Assembly (NCBI GenBank): GCA_003210755.1
Contig: QCUL01000007.1
Coordinates: 25,016 to 89,015 of the forward strand
From: Synechococcus sp. AG-679-C18
GTDB lineage: Bacteria > Cyanobacteriota > Cyanobacteriia > PCC-6307 > Cyanobiaceae
Direction of reading: 5' to 3'
Length of the DNA: 64,000 bases
Below are positions 1 through 8,787 of this stretch, piece after piece. Both the position numbers and the translations under genes were made by a program. The notes beneath the pieces are model-generated. The model was given only the letters and a program-made list of their open reading frames with translations. It ran no database searches and was not told the origin of the DNA. How positions within the stretch are numbered: position 1 is the stretch's first letter; the number at the start of each line of letters is the position of its first letter.

Positions 1-771
1 TTGGACGTGAGCCAAATCGATGAGTTACCTCCAGGCCGCACCCCAATTCGTACTCGAGTTGTGAAGAGCTCTGATCGTGAGGAAGCCTATGAGTTGATCC
101 GAGAGCAGGTCCTTCAAGGTCAACGTGTTTATGTAGTCCTTCCTCTAGTAGAGGAATCAGAAAAAGTCGATCTTCGTTCAGCCGTTGATGTGCATCGCCA
201 CCTGTCGCAAGTGGTGTTTTCTGAGTTCAATGTTGGTCTTTTGCATGGACGCTTAGCTAGCGCTGAAAAGCAAACGGTCATTGCTGATTTTGCTGATGGA
301 GCCACTCAAATTTTGGTCTCTACCACGGTTGTTGAGGTGGGAGTGGATGTTCCCGAAGCGAGTGTGATGGTGATCGATCATGCTGATCGGTTTGGTTTGG
401 CTCAGTTACACCAACTACGGGGTCGGGTTGGACGTGGAGCGGCTGCTTCTTACTGTTTGCTCGTTAATGACAGCAGAAATCCATTGGCACGCCAACGTCT
501 TGAAGTTCTAGTTCGTTCCAATGATGGATTCGAGATTGCCGAGATGGATCTCCGTTTTCGAGGTCCAGGTCAGGTGCTGGGGACTCGTCAATCAGGTTTG
601 CCTGATTTAGCGCTAGCTAGCTTGGCTGATGACGGATCTGTCCTGGAGGAAGCCCGTGATGAGGCAGCGAGCATCCTGAAGGAGGATCCAGAACTGAAGT
701 CTCACCACCAAATTCGTCTCTTACTCGAACAGCAACGAAAACGGGCTGCAGCAGCTGTACAACTCAATTAA
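1..771 (+). CDS. recG: ATP-dependent DNA helicase RecG, C-terminal part (5' end outside window)
   Basis: The reading frame is open from the first base, so this is the 3' part of a longer gene. The visible 256 residues contain the second helicase domain of a superfamily 2 helicase: a VVLPLVEES strand, a GLLHGRL motif (Ib/IV region), STTVVEVGVDVPEA (motif V) and QLRGRVGRG (motif VI). The tail after FRGPGQVLGTRQSGLPDL is typical of RecG. RecG remodels stalled replication forks and Holliday junctions. The gene ends with TAA and is followed by about 115 bases before the next gene on the same strand. The identification is firm; the true start cannot be seen. Confidence 0.93.
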   Translation: MDVSQIDELPPGRTPIRTRVVKSSDREEAYELIREQVLQGQRVYVVLPLVEESEKVDLRSAVDVHRHLSQVVFSEFNVGLLHGRLASAEKQTVIADFADGATQILVSTTVVEVGVDVPEASVMVIDHADRFGLAQLHQLRGRVGRGAAASYCLLVNDSRNPLARQRLEVLVRSNDGFEIAEMDLRFRGPGQVLGTRQSGLPDLALASLADDGSVLEEARDEAASILKEDPELKSHHQIRLLLEQQRKRAAAAVQLN

Positions 772-886
772 TCAGCTACCGGATTAATCCTCGTGATGAC
801 ATGTCTTCATCTGATTTCTTCTTGAGAGGTGCGTTCTAACCAAGAAAATGGCAATCTTCTGACACTGTTCTTGTGATTCAAAATCC

Positions 887-1630
887 ATGCAGCGTCCATG
901 GCACTCCGTCTCGATTGACGATTGCGGTGAGTCTTTGCGGCCGCTGAGGTCTTTCGTGACCTGCATGGAGCCTCATCCCTATGTGGCATTAGGGGCGCCT
1001 TATGGAAACGGAGCAGACCCCTTTTGTCTTCGACAAGGTGTGAGGAGCCGTCTGCTGGCTGCTCAAGTTCATCTCAACAGTTTGACGACGTTGGATGGAC
1101 GCGAACCACTTCGGTTGGGGATTTTTGATGCTTGGCGTCCATTGTCAGTTCAAGCCTTCATGGTGAATTACGCCATTGAGCAGGAGTGTGCTCGCCAAGG
1201 GGTTAATCCAAATGACTCTGATGAAATGGATCGTTTGCAAAATGTTCGTGCTCAGGTGTCCCGTTTTTGGGCTCCACCGAGCCCTGCTTTATCCACTCCG
1301 CCGCCCCATAGCACCGGCGCAGCTGTTGATCTCACACTCATTGATGCCATGGGATCTAGTTTGGACATGGGTGGCGAAATCGATGCCATTGGACCTGAGT
1401 CTCTACCTCTTCACCATGTTGAGGCAGCAAAAGAGAATCCTGATGGGCAAAGTGCTCTGTTTCATAGCAGACGTTGCTTGCTGCATCGGGTGATGCAGCA
1501 AGCAGGATTTGTACGTCATCCCAATGAATGGTGGCACTTCAGTTTTGGTGATCAACTTTGGGCTTGGACCGTTCAAGCTAATCAAGCTATGTATGGACGT
1601 GATCAGAGCTTATTTAGCCTTGAGCTTTGA
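887..1630 (+). CDS. VanX-like D-alanyl-D-alanine dipeptidase
   Basis: This 247-residue protein has the zinc-site pattern of the VanX/VanY (M15) peptidases. HSTGAAVDLT supplies His141 and Asp148, and EWWHF supplies Glu214 and His217. A conserved IFDAWRPLSVQ segment lies near residue 80. VanX-type enzymes hydrolyse free D-Ala-D-Ala, and in bacteria without vancomycin clusters they are thought to recycle peptidoglycan. No signal peptide is evident, so a cytoplasmic location is likely. The 3' end overlaps the convergent sulfite reductase gene by 17 bases. No resistance operon surrounds it, so a housekeeping role is inferred. Confidence 0.85.
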   Translation: MQRPWHSVSIDDCGESLRPLRSFVTCMEPHPYVALGAPYGNGADPFCLRQGVRSRLLAAQVHLNSLTTLDGREPLRLGIFDAWRPLSVQAFMVNYAIEQECARQGVNPNDSDEMDRLQNVRAQVSRFWAPPSPALSTPPPHSTGAAVDLTLIDAMGSSLDMGGEIDAIGPESLPLHHVEAAKENPDGQSALFHSRRCLLHRVMQQAGFVRHPNEWWHFSFGDQLWAWTVQANQAMYGRDQSLFSLEL

Positions 1631-3371
1631 GCATCTCTTGGACAGTTGCATCACCAAGTTTGGAAATATGCTCACCAAAGCCACGCCTCCCGCCAGCATC
1701 TTTCCAGCTCAGAAGCAATGGTTCGATTGTGGATTCCAGCTCTTCGAGTGGCATTTTTTGTAGAAACGGACGTGCCAATGTCTGAAGGTTGGCACTGCCA
1801 CCTAACCAGAGCTGATACTGATTGACTCCACTGCCGACTAAGGCAAGTTCGGCCATGTAAGGACGAGCACAACCGTTAGGGCAGCCAGTCATACGAATCA
1901 GAATTGATTTGTTGATTTTTAAGCTATGCAACTGGGAATTAAGTCGTTCAAGAATATCGGGAAGGATTCGTTCTGATTCGGTAATAGCCAATCCGCATGT
2001 GGGAAGAGCTGGACATGCTATTGCATGCCGTACGAGGGGGGATATGTCAGCCGGAAGCTCAAATCCTAGATCTGTTAGATCACTTTTAATGGAGGCTTTT
2101 TGGTTCGAGCCGATATTGCATAAAAGCAAGTCTTGATTGGGTGTCAGCCTGACTTCTAATTGATACCTTTCTATGATTTGACGAAGTCCCTTTTTTGTAT
2201 TTCCTTCAAGTCGACCACACATAAATGGAAGACCAACAAACCACAAGCCTGGTTTTTGTCGATGCCATCCTAAATAATCCATAAGTTTTGGTTTGACTTC
2301 ATTTTGAATAGCATTAAGTTCTCCTTTGAAATAATCTTTCAATAAAGTCTCTTTAAACCAATTTATTCCGCGCTTGTAGAGTAAATATTTCATGCGGGCA
2401 TGCTTCCTAATTTCGCGATCACCATGATCTCTCTGCAAAGCCATGATTGACTGCAGTAGGTCGAGAATATCTTCAGCTTTGATGAAACCTAAAGGATCTG
2501 CTATTCGTGCAAAAGTATCTTCTTGATTGTGCGTTCTTCCCATACCACCTCCTACATACACGTTGCAACCACGCATGCTCCCATTTGAATTTGTGAATAA
2601 AACAAGCCCTATGTCTTGTGTTAAAAGGTCTACAGAATTGTCTCCAGGTACGGTAACTGCAACCTTAAATTTTCTAGGAAGATAAGTGTCACCGTAAACA
2701 GGTTCATCTTTGCTGCCGGAAAAAATTCCTTCATCGATCTGCCTCTTGCGGGCTTGTTTAACCGGATTAGTGGGTTTAAATCGATAGCTGTGATCGCCAT
2801 CGACCCACATGTCTAAATAGGAAGCTTCTGCTGCTTTTGGACTGAGCAAATCAGCAATATCATCAGCGAGTTTTCTGGCAGCTGGGTATCCATTGTTTTC
2901 GAATGGTGCTGCGGGTGCCATAACATTCCTATTGATATCGCCACAGGCTGCTAATGTTGAACCTAAGTGTTTGATAATCGAACCAATAACAGTTTTAAGG
3001 TCTGCTTTTGGGATTCCATGCATCTGAAATGCTTGGCGAGTTGTTATCCGTAAAGTTCCATTTCCATACTCATTGGAAAGATCATCCAATGCTGAAAACA
3101 GTTGTGCAGGAACTCTTCCGCCAGGATTTCTTAAGCGGAGCATCATTTGCCAGCATTTTATTTTATCAGTTTTTCTTAACTCACGATGATTTTGTTGGTA
3201 GCTTCCATGAAACTTGAGTAATTGAACTGCGTCTTCACTAAAGCGAATTTCTTCATTTTCAAGCTCAGTTATTAAAGGTTCTCGAAGATGCCCGCTGTAA
3301 AGTTTTCTCTTTTCAGCTTTAGATAAAGCGGTGTCAATCGATTCAGTTGGTATTGAAGGGCCATCTAGCAT
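1614..3371 (-). CDS. sir: ferredoxin-dependent sulfite reductase
   Basis: The protein belongs to the siroheme/[4Fe-4S] sulfite and nitrite reductase family. It reduces sulfite to sulfide with electrons from ferredoxin in assimilatory sulfur metabolism. Two cysteine motifs bind the cluster and siroheme: CPALPTCGLA, and TGCPNGCARPYMAE near the C-terminus. The N-terminal half carries the ferrodoxin-like LRIT-type repeat (GTLRITTRQAFQMHGI). I chose the ATG at 3371, giving 585 residues, because an AGAGG lies about 12 bases upstream and conserved sequence begins just after it. The frame stays open to a TTG at 3488, but those 39 residues look unconserved and would swallow the promoter region shared with glyS. 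Confidence 0.92.
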   Translation of the reverse strand: MLDGPSIPTESIDTALSKAEKRKLYSGHLREPLITELENEEIRFSEDAVQLLKFHGSYQQNHRELRKTDKIKCWQMMLRLRNPGGRVPAQLFSALDDLSNEYGNGTLRITTRQAFQMHGIPKADLKTVIGSIIKHLGSTLAACGDINRNVMAPAAPFENNGYPAARKLADDIADLLSPKAAEASYLDMWVDGDHSYRFKPTNPVKQARKRQIDEGIFSGSKDEPVYGDTYLPRKFKVAVTVPGDNSVDLLTQDIGLVLFTNSNGSMRGCNVYVGGGMGRTHNQEDTFARIADPLGFIKAEDILDLLQSIMALQRDHGDREIRKHARMKYLLYKRGINWFKETLLKDYFKGELNAIQNEVKPKLMDYLGWHRQKPGLWFVGLPFMCGRLEGNTKKGLRQIIERYQLEVRLTPNQDLLLCNIGSNQKASIKSDLTDLGFELPADISPLVRHAIACPALPTCGLAITESERILPDILERLNSQLHSLKINKSILIRMTGCPNGCARPYMAELALVGSGVNQYQLWLGGSANLQTLARPFLQKMPLEELESTIEPLLLSWKDAGGRRGFGEHISKLGDATVQEMLKAQG

Positions 3372-3467
3372 CCGATCGCACACTGCCTCTTTCGTCCCTG
3401 AGGTTGTTGTCAAACCTTCGATCACGAGTTCAAGGGATAGGTCTTTTGAAACTAGCGAAGCGGCTTC

Positions 3468-3491
3468 CAATACAGTCAATACAGTCAATAC
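3468..3491. repeat. 9-bp tandem repeat between sir and glyS
   Basis: The unit CAATACAGT occurs two full times plus CAATAC. On the minus strand this reads as repeated TATTGACTG, each copy containing TTGACT, which resembles a -35 hexamer. It lies 18 bases upstream of the glyS start and about 100 bases upstream of the chosen sir start, inside the divergent promoter region. Function is not known; a regulatory role for sir is an inference from position. Confidence 0.7.
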
Positions 3492-3508
3492 CTACATAGT
3501 TAACCGGC

Positions 3509-5668
3509 GTGTCCTCAACCTTCCTTCTTGAAATCGGTACTGAGGAACTGCCGGCATCGTTTGTTCGCTCGGCGTTGACGCAGCTTCAGCAAACGGTGGA
3601 GTTAGATCTGGCTGAACTCCGCTTGGGACATGGCCAGGTCACGGTCACTGGTACGCCGAGACGTTTGGTAGTGCTTGTGGAGTCTCTGATCGATCGTCAG
3701 CCTGATCTGGAGGAAGAGCGCAAAGGTCCTCCTGTCAAGCAGGCGATAGTGAATGGTCAACCTGGTCCTGCTGCTATTGGTTTTGCTAAGCGCTGTGGTG
3801 TGGATCCTGCAGAGCTCAGATCCCGTGATACAGCGAAGGGATTATGTCTGTATGCCCTCGTGCGTACATCTGGAGAAGACACAACAGCATTGCTGAAGAA
3901 ACGAATTCCTGCCTGGATTGATGGCCTCCAAGGCAAGAGGTTCATGCGCTGGGGTGAGGGTGAGCGGCGTTTTAGCCGGCCTGTTCGATGGTTGGTGTCG
4001 CTGTACGGATCAGAGCTAATACCTGTAGCCCTTCCTGAGACCCAACCTCCTGTTCACAGCGACCGCTTCAGTCGACCTCATCGTCTCTTTGAGACCTCAT
4101 TAGAGATTCAGCATGCCGATACTTATTTCGAGTCCCAGGCAAGGGCTGGGGTCATGGTGGATCGACCTCAGAGAGAGCGGCTCATTCGATCTGTATTGGC
4201 AGAGGAGGCAGCGTCTTGTTCGGCCACAATCGATTGTCCCGAAGGTCTTTTCCAAGAATTGGTAGATCTTGTCGAGTCACCGAGAGTCTTGAGTGGGGAG
4301 ATTGCTGACTGCTATCTGGATCTGCCACCAGAAGTGATCGTTACTGTCATGCAGTCTCATCAACGCTACGTTCCTCTCAAGAAAAACAAGGCTCATCAAG
4401 ATCCTCTAGCACTACAAGCACGTAATGTTTTGTTGTCTAAGTTTTTACTTGTCAGCAATGGTCTTGCCAGTGCTGATTTAGACATTGTGCGTGGTAATGA
4501 AAGAGTTCTCAGTGCTCGTCTCGCTGATGCTGAATTTTTTCTTACTGTTGATCGGAAAAGTTCGAGCGAACAGCGACGTGAATCCCTCGATCGAGTGACC
4601 TTCGCGAAGGGTCTTGGAAGCCTGCGAGATCGATCTGATCGGATTACTTGGCTAATGCACTATCTGATCAAATCGTTGACCATTTCTTCAGATATTTCAA
4701 CTCATGCCTTGAGAGCAGCTCATTTCTGTAAGCATGATTTGGTGAGTCAAATGGTGGGCGAATTTCCTGAACTACAGGGATTGATTGGTGGCAAATACTT
4801 GTTGGAGGAGGGGGAAGATCGTCAAGCTGCACTCGCAGTGGCTGAGCATTATCAGCCGCGTGGAGCTGGGGATAATCTTCCGTCCAGTGATGCTGGTGCT
4901 CTTCTTGCCCTTGCCGAGCGTCTGGAATTGCTTCTGAGCATCTTTGCGAAGGGTGATCGTCCGAGTGGTTCATCTGATCCCTATGCCCTTCGTAGGGCAG
5001 GCAATGGCATTGTCCAAATCCTTTGGGATCGTGGCTGGCGGCTTTCTCTGCAAACACTGCTGTCTGATGCTGCGATTCATTGGTCTGCACTTTTTCCTTC
5101 CTTTGCAATGAAACCAGGCCAGTTAGTCGCGGACCTATCGCTTTTGTTGCGCCAACGAATGATCAGTCAATTTGAAGATGATGGCTTCCCTGTTGATTTG
5201 GTTCAAGCTGTTGCCGGTGAATCAGTAAGTGATGAACGACTTCTCAGCGATCCAGTTGATGGACGTGAGCGTTTGCAGCTCCTTCATCAGCTGCGTCTAG
5301 ACCGTCGATTAGAGGGAGTTCAGGCTGTTGTACAACGTGCAGCGAAGCTTGCAGAGAAGGGTGATTTAGGAAATGATCAGCTCACAACTTTGGGGGTCGT
5401 TCAGAGCGACTTGTTCGAATCTCCAAGCGAATATTCTCTCTTGGAATCACTCGAACTGCTTTCTCCTCTTTCTCAATCGCGCAATTACGTTGAGTTGGCA
5501 GAAGGACTACAAGATGCAGCAAAATCGCTTGAGAACTTTTTTGACGGGTCCCAAAGCGTAATGGTGATGGTGGAGGATGTAGAAGTTCGACGTAACCGCC
5601 TGAACCTGCTTTGCATCTTGAGAAATCAGGCATCAGTTCTGGCGCAATTTGATTGCATCCAGTCTTGA
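3509..5668 (+). CDS. glyS: glycine-tRNA ligase beta subunit
   Basis: The 719-residue protein starts with FLLEIGTEELPASF, the signature N-terminus of bacterial GlyS. It continues with the HQRYVPL segment and the ADAEFF (x)D region of the HD-like core, and ends with an anticodon-binding helical domain. It forms an alpha2-beta2 enzyme with GlyQ, which is not in this window. Start codon is GTG and no clear ribosome-binding site precedes it. The gene converges with chlP, leaving only 17 bases between stop codons, with no obvious terminator hairpin. Length is normal for the family. Confidence 0.95.
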   Translation: MSSTFLLEIGTEELPASFVRSALTQLQQTVELDLAELRLGHGQVTVTGTPRRLVVLVESLIDRQPDLEEERKGPPVKQAIVNGQPGPAAIGFAKRCGVDPAELRSRDTAKGLCLYALVRTSGEDTTALLKKRIPAWIDGLQGKRFMRWGEGERRFSRPVRWLVSLYGSELIPVALPETQPPVHSDRFSRPHRLFETSLEIQHADTYFESQARAGVMVDRPQRERLIRSVLAEEAASCSATIDCPEGLFQELVDLVESPRVLSGEIADCYLDLPPEVIVTVMQSHQRYVPLKKNKAHQDPLALQARNVLLSKFLLVSNGLASADLDIVRGNERVLSARLADAEFFLTVDRKSSSEQRRESLDRVTFAKGLGSLRDRSDRITWLMHYLIKSLTISSDISTHALRAAHFCKHDLVSQMVGEFPELQGLIGGKYLLEEGEDRQAALAVAEHYQPRGAGDNLPSSDAGALLALAERLELLLSIFAKGDRPSGSSDPYALRRAGNGIVQILWDRGWRLSLQTLLSDAAIHWSALFPSFAMKPGQLVADLSLLLRQRMISQFEDDGFPVDLVQAVAGESVSDERLLSDPVDGRERLQLLHQLRLDRRLEGVQAVVQRAAKLAEKGDLGNDQLTTLGVVQSDLFESPSEYSLLESLELLSPLSQSRNYVELAEGLQDAAKSLENFFDGSQSVMVMVEDVEVRRNRLNLLCILRNQASVLAQFDCIQS

Positions 5669-5685
5669 TGCCTAGGGTCGGGTCA

Positions 5686-7074
5686 TCAGTTCGCAGTGAC
5701 CTTGGATCGTTCTTCTTCGATTTCAGCTTCTCCTTGCTGACTGGCTTGCCCGGAGGATTGAGCTTTGATCGCTTGGGCGGCTTCATCCGCGAGGAAATCT
5801 CCATCAGAGCGCCCTACAGCTGAAGGAACGCAGTCGTAGGTCGAGGGAGCCAAAGCTTGCCCTCGGAGAAGGCTTCCAAGGGTTCGCGCGGTGAGTTTCA
5901 CCTGCTGCCAGGGATTCATCATCACGACCTTTTTGTACAGATAGCTGTCAAAAGTCAGCTTCTGGACGTCATGGTCATCGCACATTTCGACGAATGCTTC
6001 ACGGGCAGCATCGTTGCGATAAAAAATCCGTTGAAGGATATCGAGAACGACGTACGTTGCTCCATACTTGCGATCCCAGCGTTTCAAATAAGTATTTTTG
6101 ATCTCTTTTTCTGTAGGGACCTGAGTACCGTTTTTTGATATTTCAACGATTGCTTCGCCACACATGCGTCCACTCTTTGCCGCGAAGTAGATGCCTTCTC
6201 CAGAACTCTTAGTGACGTAGCCAGCAGCATCTCCAACTAATGCCATGCGACCCACCACTCTGCGAGGACGAGGATGTTCTGGTATCGGGTGGGCTTCAAC
6301 CTTGATGACTTCGCCTTTGAACAAGCGCTTGCGAGCTCGTTCGCGAATACCTTTTTGAAGACCTTTGATTAAGGATTGATTTTGTTGCATGGTGCCTGTC
6401 CCTACGGCGACGTGGTCGTACTTAGGGAACACCCAGGCATAGAAGTCGGGTGAGACATCAGTTCCTACGTACATCTCGGCGAGATTTTCGTAGTAAGCCA
6501 TTTCTTCTGCTGGCAGTTTGATGCGTTCTTGGAACGCGATCGCCACCTTGTATCCACCTGCGTCCATAGCCTTCGCGACGCGGGAGTTCGCTCCATCGGC
6601 ACCGATGACAAGGTCAACATCCAGGCTCTTCATCTCGCCGGTAGGACCACCTGAGCTGTAATCCGCGTAATGAACTCTGTAAGGCCCCTGGCGCTTGTTT
6701 CCGGTGTCGATCTTTTGCACCAACCCATTGATAAGAGTGGTGCCTAAATCGGCAGCTCGATTGCGCAGGAACGAGTCGAAGACTTCTCGCCGACACATTC
6801 CGATGTAGGCGTTGTCGTCGTAACCGAGTGGATCCAATTTGATGTCCACCTCCCTATTGGACGGTGAAATCATTCTCATGTTCCGAACTTTGCGGTCGAT
6901 GATCGAATCAGGTAGATCGAATTCTTCAACCATGCAAAGTGGAATCGCTCCCCCGCAAGGCTTGGCATTATCGAGTTTTCGCTCGAATAACCAAGTCTTG
7001 ATGCCGGCCCGCGCAAGCACTTCTGCAGCACAGGATCCGCTCGGTCCGCCACCGACCACGGCAACTCTCAGCAT
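5686..7074 (-). CDS. chlP: geranylgeranyl reductase (ChlP)
   Basis: This FAD-dependent reductase saturates three double bonds of the geranylgeranyl chain, giving the phytyl tail of chlorophyll a and of tocopherol and phylloquinone. The dinucleotide-binding motif VAVVGGGPSGSCAAEVLARAG is at residues 4-24 and is followed by LFERK. CGGAIP is characteristic of ChlP, and the second FAD motif is GDAAGYVTKSSGEGIYFA near residue 290. Length (462 residues) matches cyanobacterial ChlP. It is transcribed away from the VanY-like gene, with about 100 bases between their starts that must hold both promoters. Confidence 0.95.
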   Translation of the reverse strand: MLRVAVVGGGPSGSCAAEVLARAGIKTWLFERKLDNAKPCGGAIPLCMVEEFDLPDSIIDRKVRNMRMISPSNREVDIKLDPLGYDDNAYIGMCRREVFDSFLRNRAADLGTTLINGLVQKIDTGNKRQGPYRVHYADYSSGGPTGEMKSLDVDLVIGADGANSRVAKAMDAGGYKVAIAFQERIKLPAEEMAYYENLAEMYVGTDVSPDFYAWVFPKYDHVAVGTGTMQQNQSLIKGLQKGIRERARKRLFKGEVIKVEAHPIPEHPRPRRVVGRMALVGDAAGYVTKSSGEGIYFAAKSGRMCGEAIVEISKNGTQVPTEKEIKNTYLKRWDRKYGATYVVLDILQRIFYRNDAAREAFVEMCDDHDVQKLTFDSYLYKKVVMMNPWQQVKLTARTLGSLLRGQALAPSTYDCVPSAVGRSDGDFLADEAAQAIKAQSSGQASQQGEAEIEEERSKVTAN

Positions 7075-7174
7075 CTCAGCAAACTCCGCCGGATCAATAT
7101 TTTCAAACTAATCACGCATTCCGAGAAGTGGTACTGGGGTCTGGCGGACCCCCTTACGATTGAAACAACACTGC

Positions 7175-7930
7175 ATGAATCCTCTGGGAAGGGTTGTCTC
7201 CACGCGTCGCAGCACCAGGGATGACATTCCTGTCGCTCGCCGGTCGAAACCTGCTCCTCGGCGGAGAGGTAGCGGTTTTGGGCTCTTTTTGGCTTGTCTT
7301 TCGTTGGGACTCGGGATACCGGCTGCTGTTTGGTTGGGGCCGGATTTATTGGCAAGTCGATCAACGGAACCAGGTGAAACGGTTGCAGGGATTGAGACCG
7401 CGCCAGATCGAGACGGTCGCCTACTTGGACACTTTCCCTATGACGAAGCGATTTCAAGTCAACTTGTGCCAGTCGAAGCAGGAATTGAGCTCCATCAGGA
7501 CGCTGCTCTTGCTTTTGATTCGATGCGACGTGCTGCCGCCTCTGATGGCATTGATTTAAGGCTCCTGAGTGGCTATCGCTCTCATAATTTGCAGGAGGGA
7601 ATTTTCTTTGATGTGAAATCAGAAAGAAATCAGACCGCCGCAGAACGAGCAAAAGTGTCTGCACCGCCTGGTTATTCCGAGCACAGCACGGGGTATGCCG
7701 TCGACCTTGGGGATGGCAGCCGCCCAGATACCAATCTTTCGGTTTCTTTTGAGGCAACTCCTGCATTTCGCTGGCTTCAGGACTATGCCGCGAGCTATCA
7801 CTTCACTCTTTCATTCCCTGAGATCAATCCGCAGGGTGTGAGTTACGAACCATGGCATTGGCGTTTTGAAGGTTCAGCCGAGGCTCTTCGTCAGTTTGAA
7901 CCTGCTCGACAACTAGCCCTTGGGCGGTGA
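7175..7930 (+). CDS. VanY-family D-alanyl-D-alanine carboxypeptidase, membrane-anchored
   Basis: The protein begins with a basic cytoplasmic stretch (RRSKPAPRRRG), then one hydrophobic helix (FGLFLACLSLGLGIPAAVW), then an extracytoplasmic M15B domain. Counting from an upstream in-frame TTG at 7160, the zinc-site residues are His175 and Asp182 in EHSTGYAVDLGD and Glu230 and His233 in EPWHW, next to LSGYRSHNLQ. Such enzymes trim the terminal D-Ala of peptidoglycan stem peptides. I chose the ATG at 7175 over the TTG 15 bases earlier. It is the second M15 peptidase in the window, after the VanX-like protein at 887, and the two probably act on opposite sides of the membrane. Confidence 0.85.
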   Translation: MNPLGRVVSTRRSTRDDIPVARRSKPAPRRRGSGFGLFLACLSLGLGIPAAVWLGPDLLASRSTEPGETVAGIETAPDRDGRLLGHFPYDEAISSQLVPVEAGIELHQDAALAFDSMRRAAASDGIDLRLLSGYRSHNLQEGIFFDVKSERNQTAAERAKVSAPPGYSEHSTGYAVDLGDGSRPDTNLSVSFEATPAFRWLQDYAASYHFTLSFPEINPQGVSYEPWHWRFEGSAEALRQFEPARQLALGR

Positions 7931-8787
7931 ATGCAATATGTCAACCAATCTCAATTTATTCCTCTTTGCTATTGTATTTGTTTGTTATTCTCAAAACTAT
8001 TTCTAAGCTTTTAAGCTTGTTTTTAGTTTTTATGGTTGTTCTTATTGGTGAGTTAGATAGGGTCTTGATGTGTATTTATTGAAGATTTGTGGATCGAGTA
8101 TCTTTCTTTTCAGTGGTCAATTAGTTCGAATTGTGGGTTTTGTGAATGCCGAGGCGAATAGCTTTGATTGGTTCTTAAAAGTATCCGAGTAAGATAAGCT
8201 ATGCTTTCTTGATTTGTTGGGTAAGTGCTACATCGGAACCAATCCAAAGTAAATTTTTTAGTGATAGTGTGTTTTTGAGAAGGGTTTTGGTCAGCTTGCT
8301 TATCGCTCTAAACTCAAAAGATGTGGTCAAATTTCTAAGATTTTAGCAGAGTTTGGGCACGTTTTGATTTAAATTTTAGTTGAAGGTTTGGGCGGATCTA
8401 GTTCTCGTTAGCAAAGCGCATTGAGATGGAGCTGCATCTCCATACGCCATGCATCTGGATCCTTTTAAGGACGTTTCTTGGTAAATGGTCGATAAGATTG
8501 AATCTATCGCTTGACGTGCTTTAGGTAGATACAAATTCTTGCGAGCGAATTTTTGGACTGAAGATCCAATGGCTTTTGTGCAAATAATCTGCTCCGTGCC
8601 GATGCATCTAGAGCACACATTTTGAACTGAGTTTGAAAGAGAGACTATTGATCTGCAAATGAGTAGAACGTGTGTCAGCTCGAGTATTGGTTGCGGAGAT
8701 CAAGTCACGCAAATCTCACGTTGAGATAACATGACTTAGCTGCGCCCGCGGGCGTTCCAAGTCTCCCTTTATAACGATACTGACCTC
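7931..8787. other. 857-base intergenic region upstream of typA
   Basis: I see no convincing gene here. An 80-codon minus-strand frame at 8376-8618 lacks recognisable motifs. The last 100 bases before typA contain a perfect 12-bp GC palindrome, CGCCCGCGGGCG, at 8743-8754. A TATAAC that could serve as a -10 element lies about 18 bases before the ATG. The first 400 bases are AT-rich. The palindrome position suggests an operator or a leader hairpin for the typA operon, but this is an inference. Confidence 0.5.

Noticed and set aside
3372..3488. 39-residue N-terminal extension of sulfite reductase from a TTG
   Set aside because: It would occupy the divergent promoter region with glyS and looks unconserved; the ATG at 3371 has a better ribosome-binding site.
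4668..5108. 146-codon antisense frame within glyS
   Set aside because: It lies opposite conserved glyS sequence and its translation has no recognisable motif.
7068..7766. 232-codon minus-strand frame opposite the VanY-like gene
   Set aside because: It is fully antisense to a gene with intact zinc-site motifs and runs into the chlP start; composition (Gln/Arg-rich, no domain) is that of a shadow frame.
887..7930. Vancomycin-resistance cluster suggested by VanX- and VanY-like genes
   Set aside because: The two genes are separated by sir, glyS and chlP, and no VanH, VanA or two-component system is present; housekeeping peptidoglycan roles are more likely.
8376..8618. 80-codon minus-strand frame in the spacer before typA
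   Set aside because: No ribosome-binding site or known motif; not conserved-looking, could be an eroded fragment at most.
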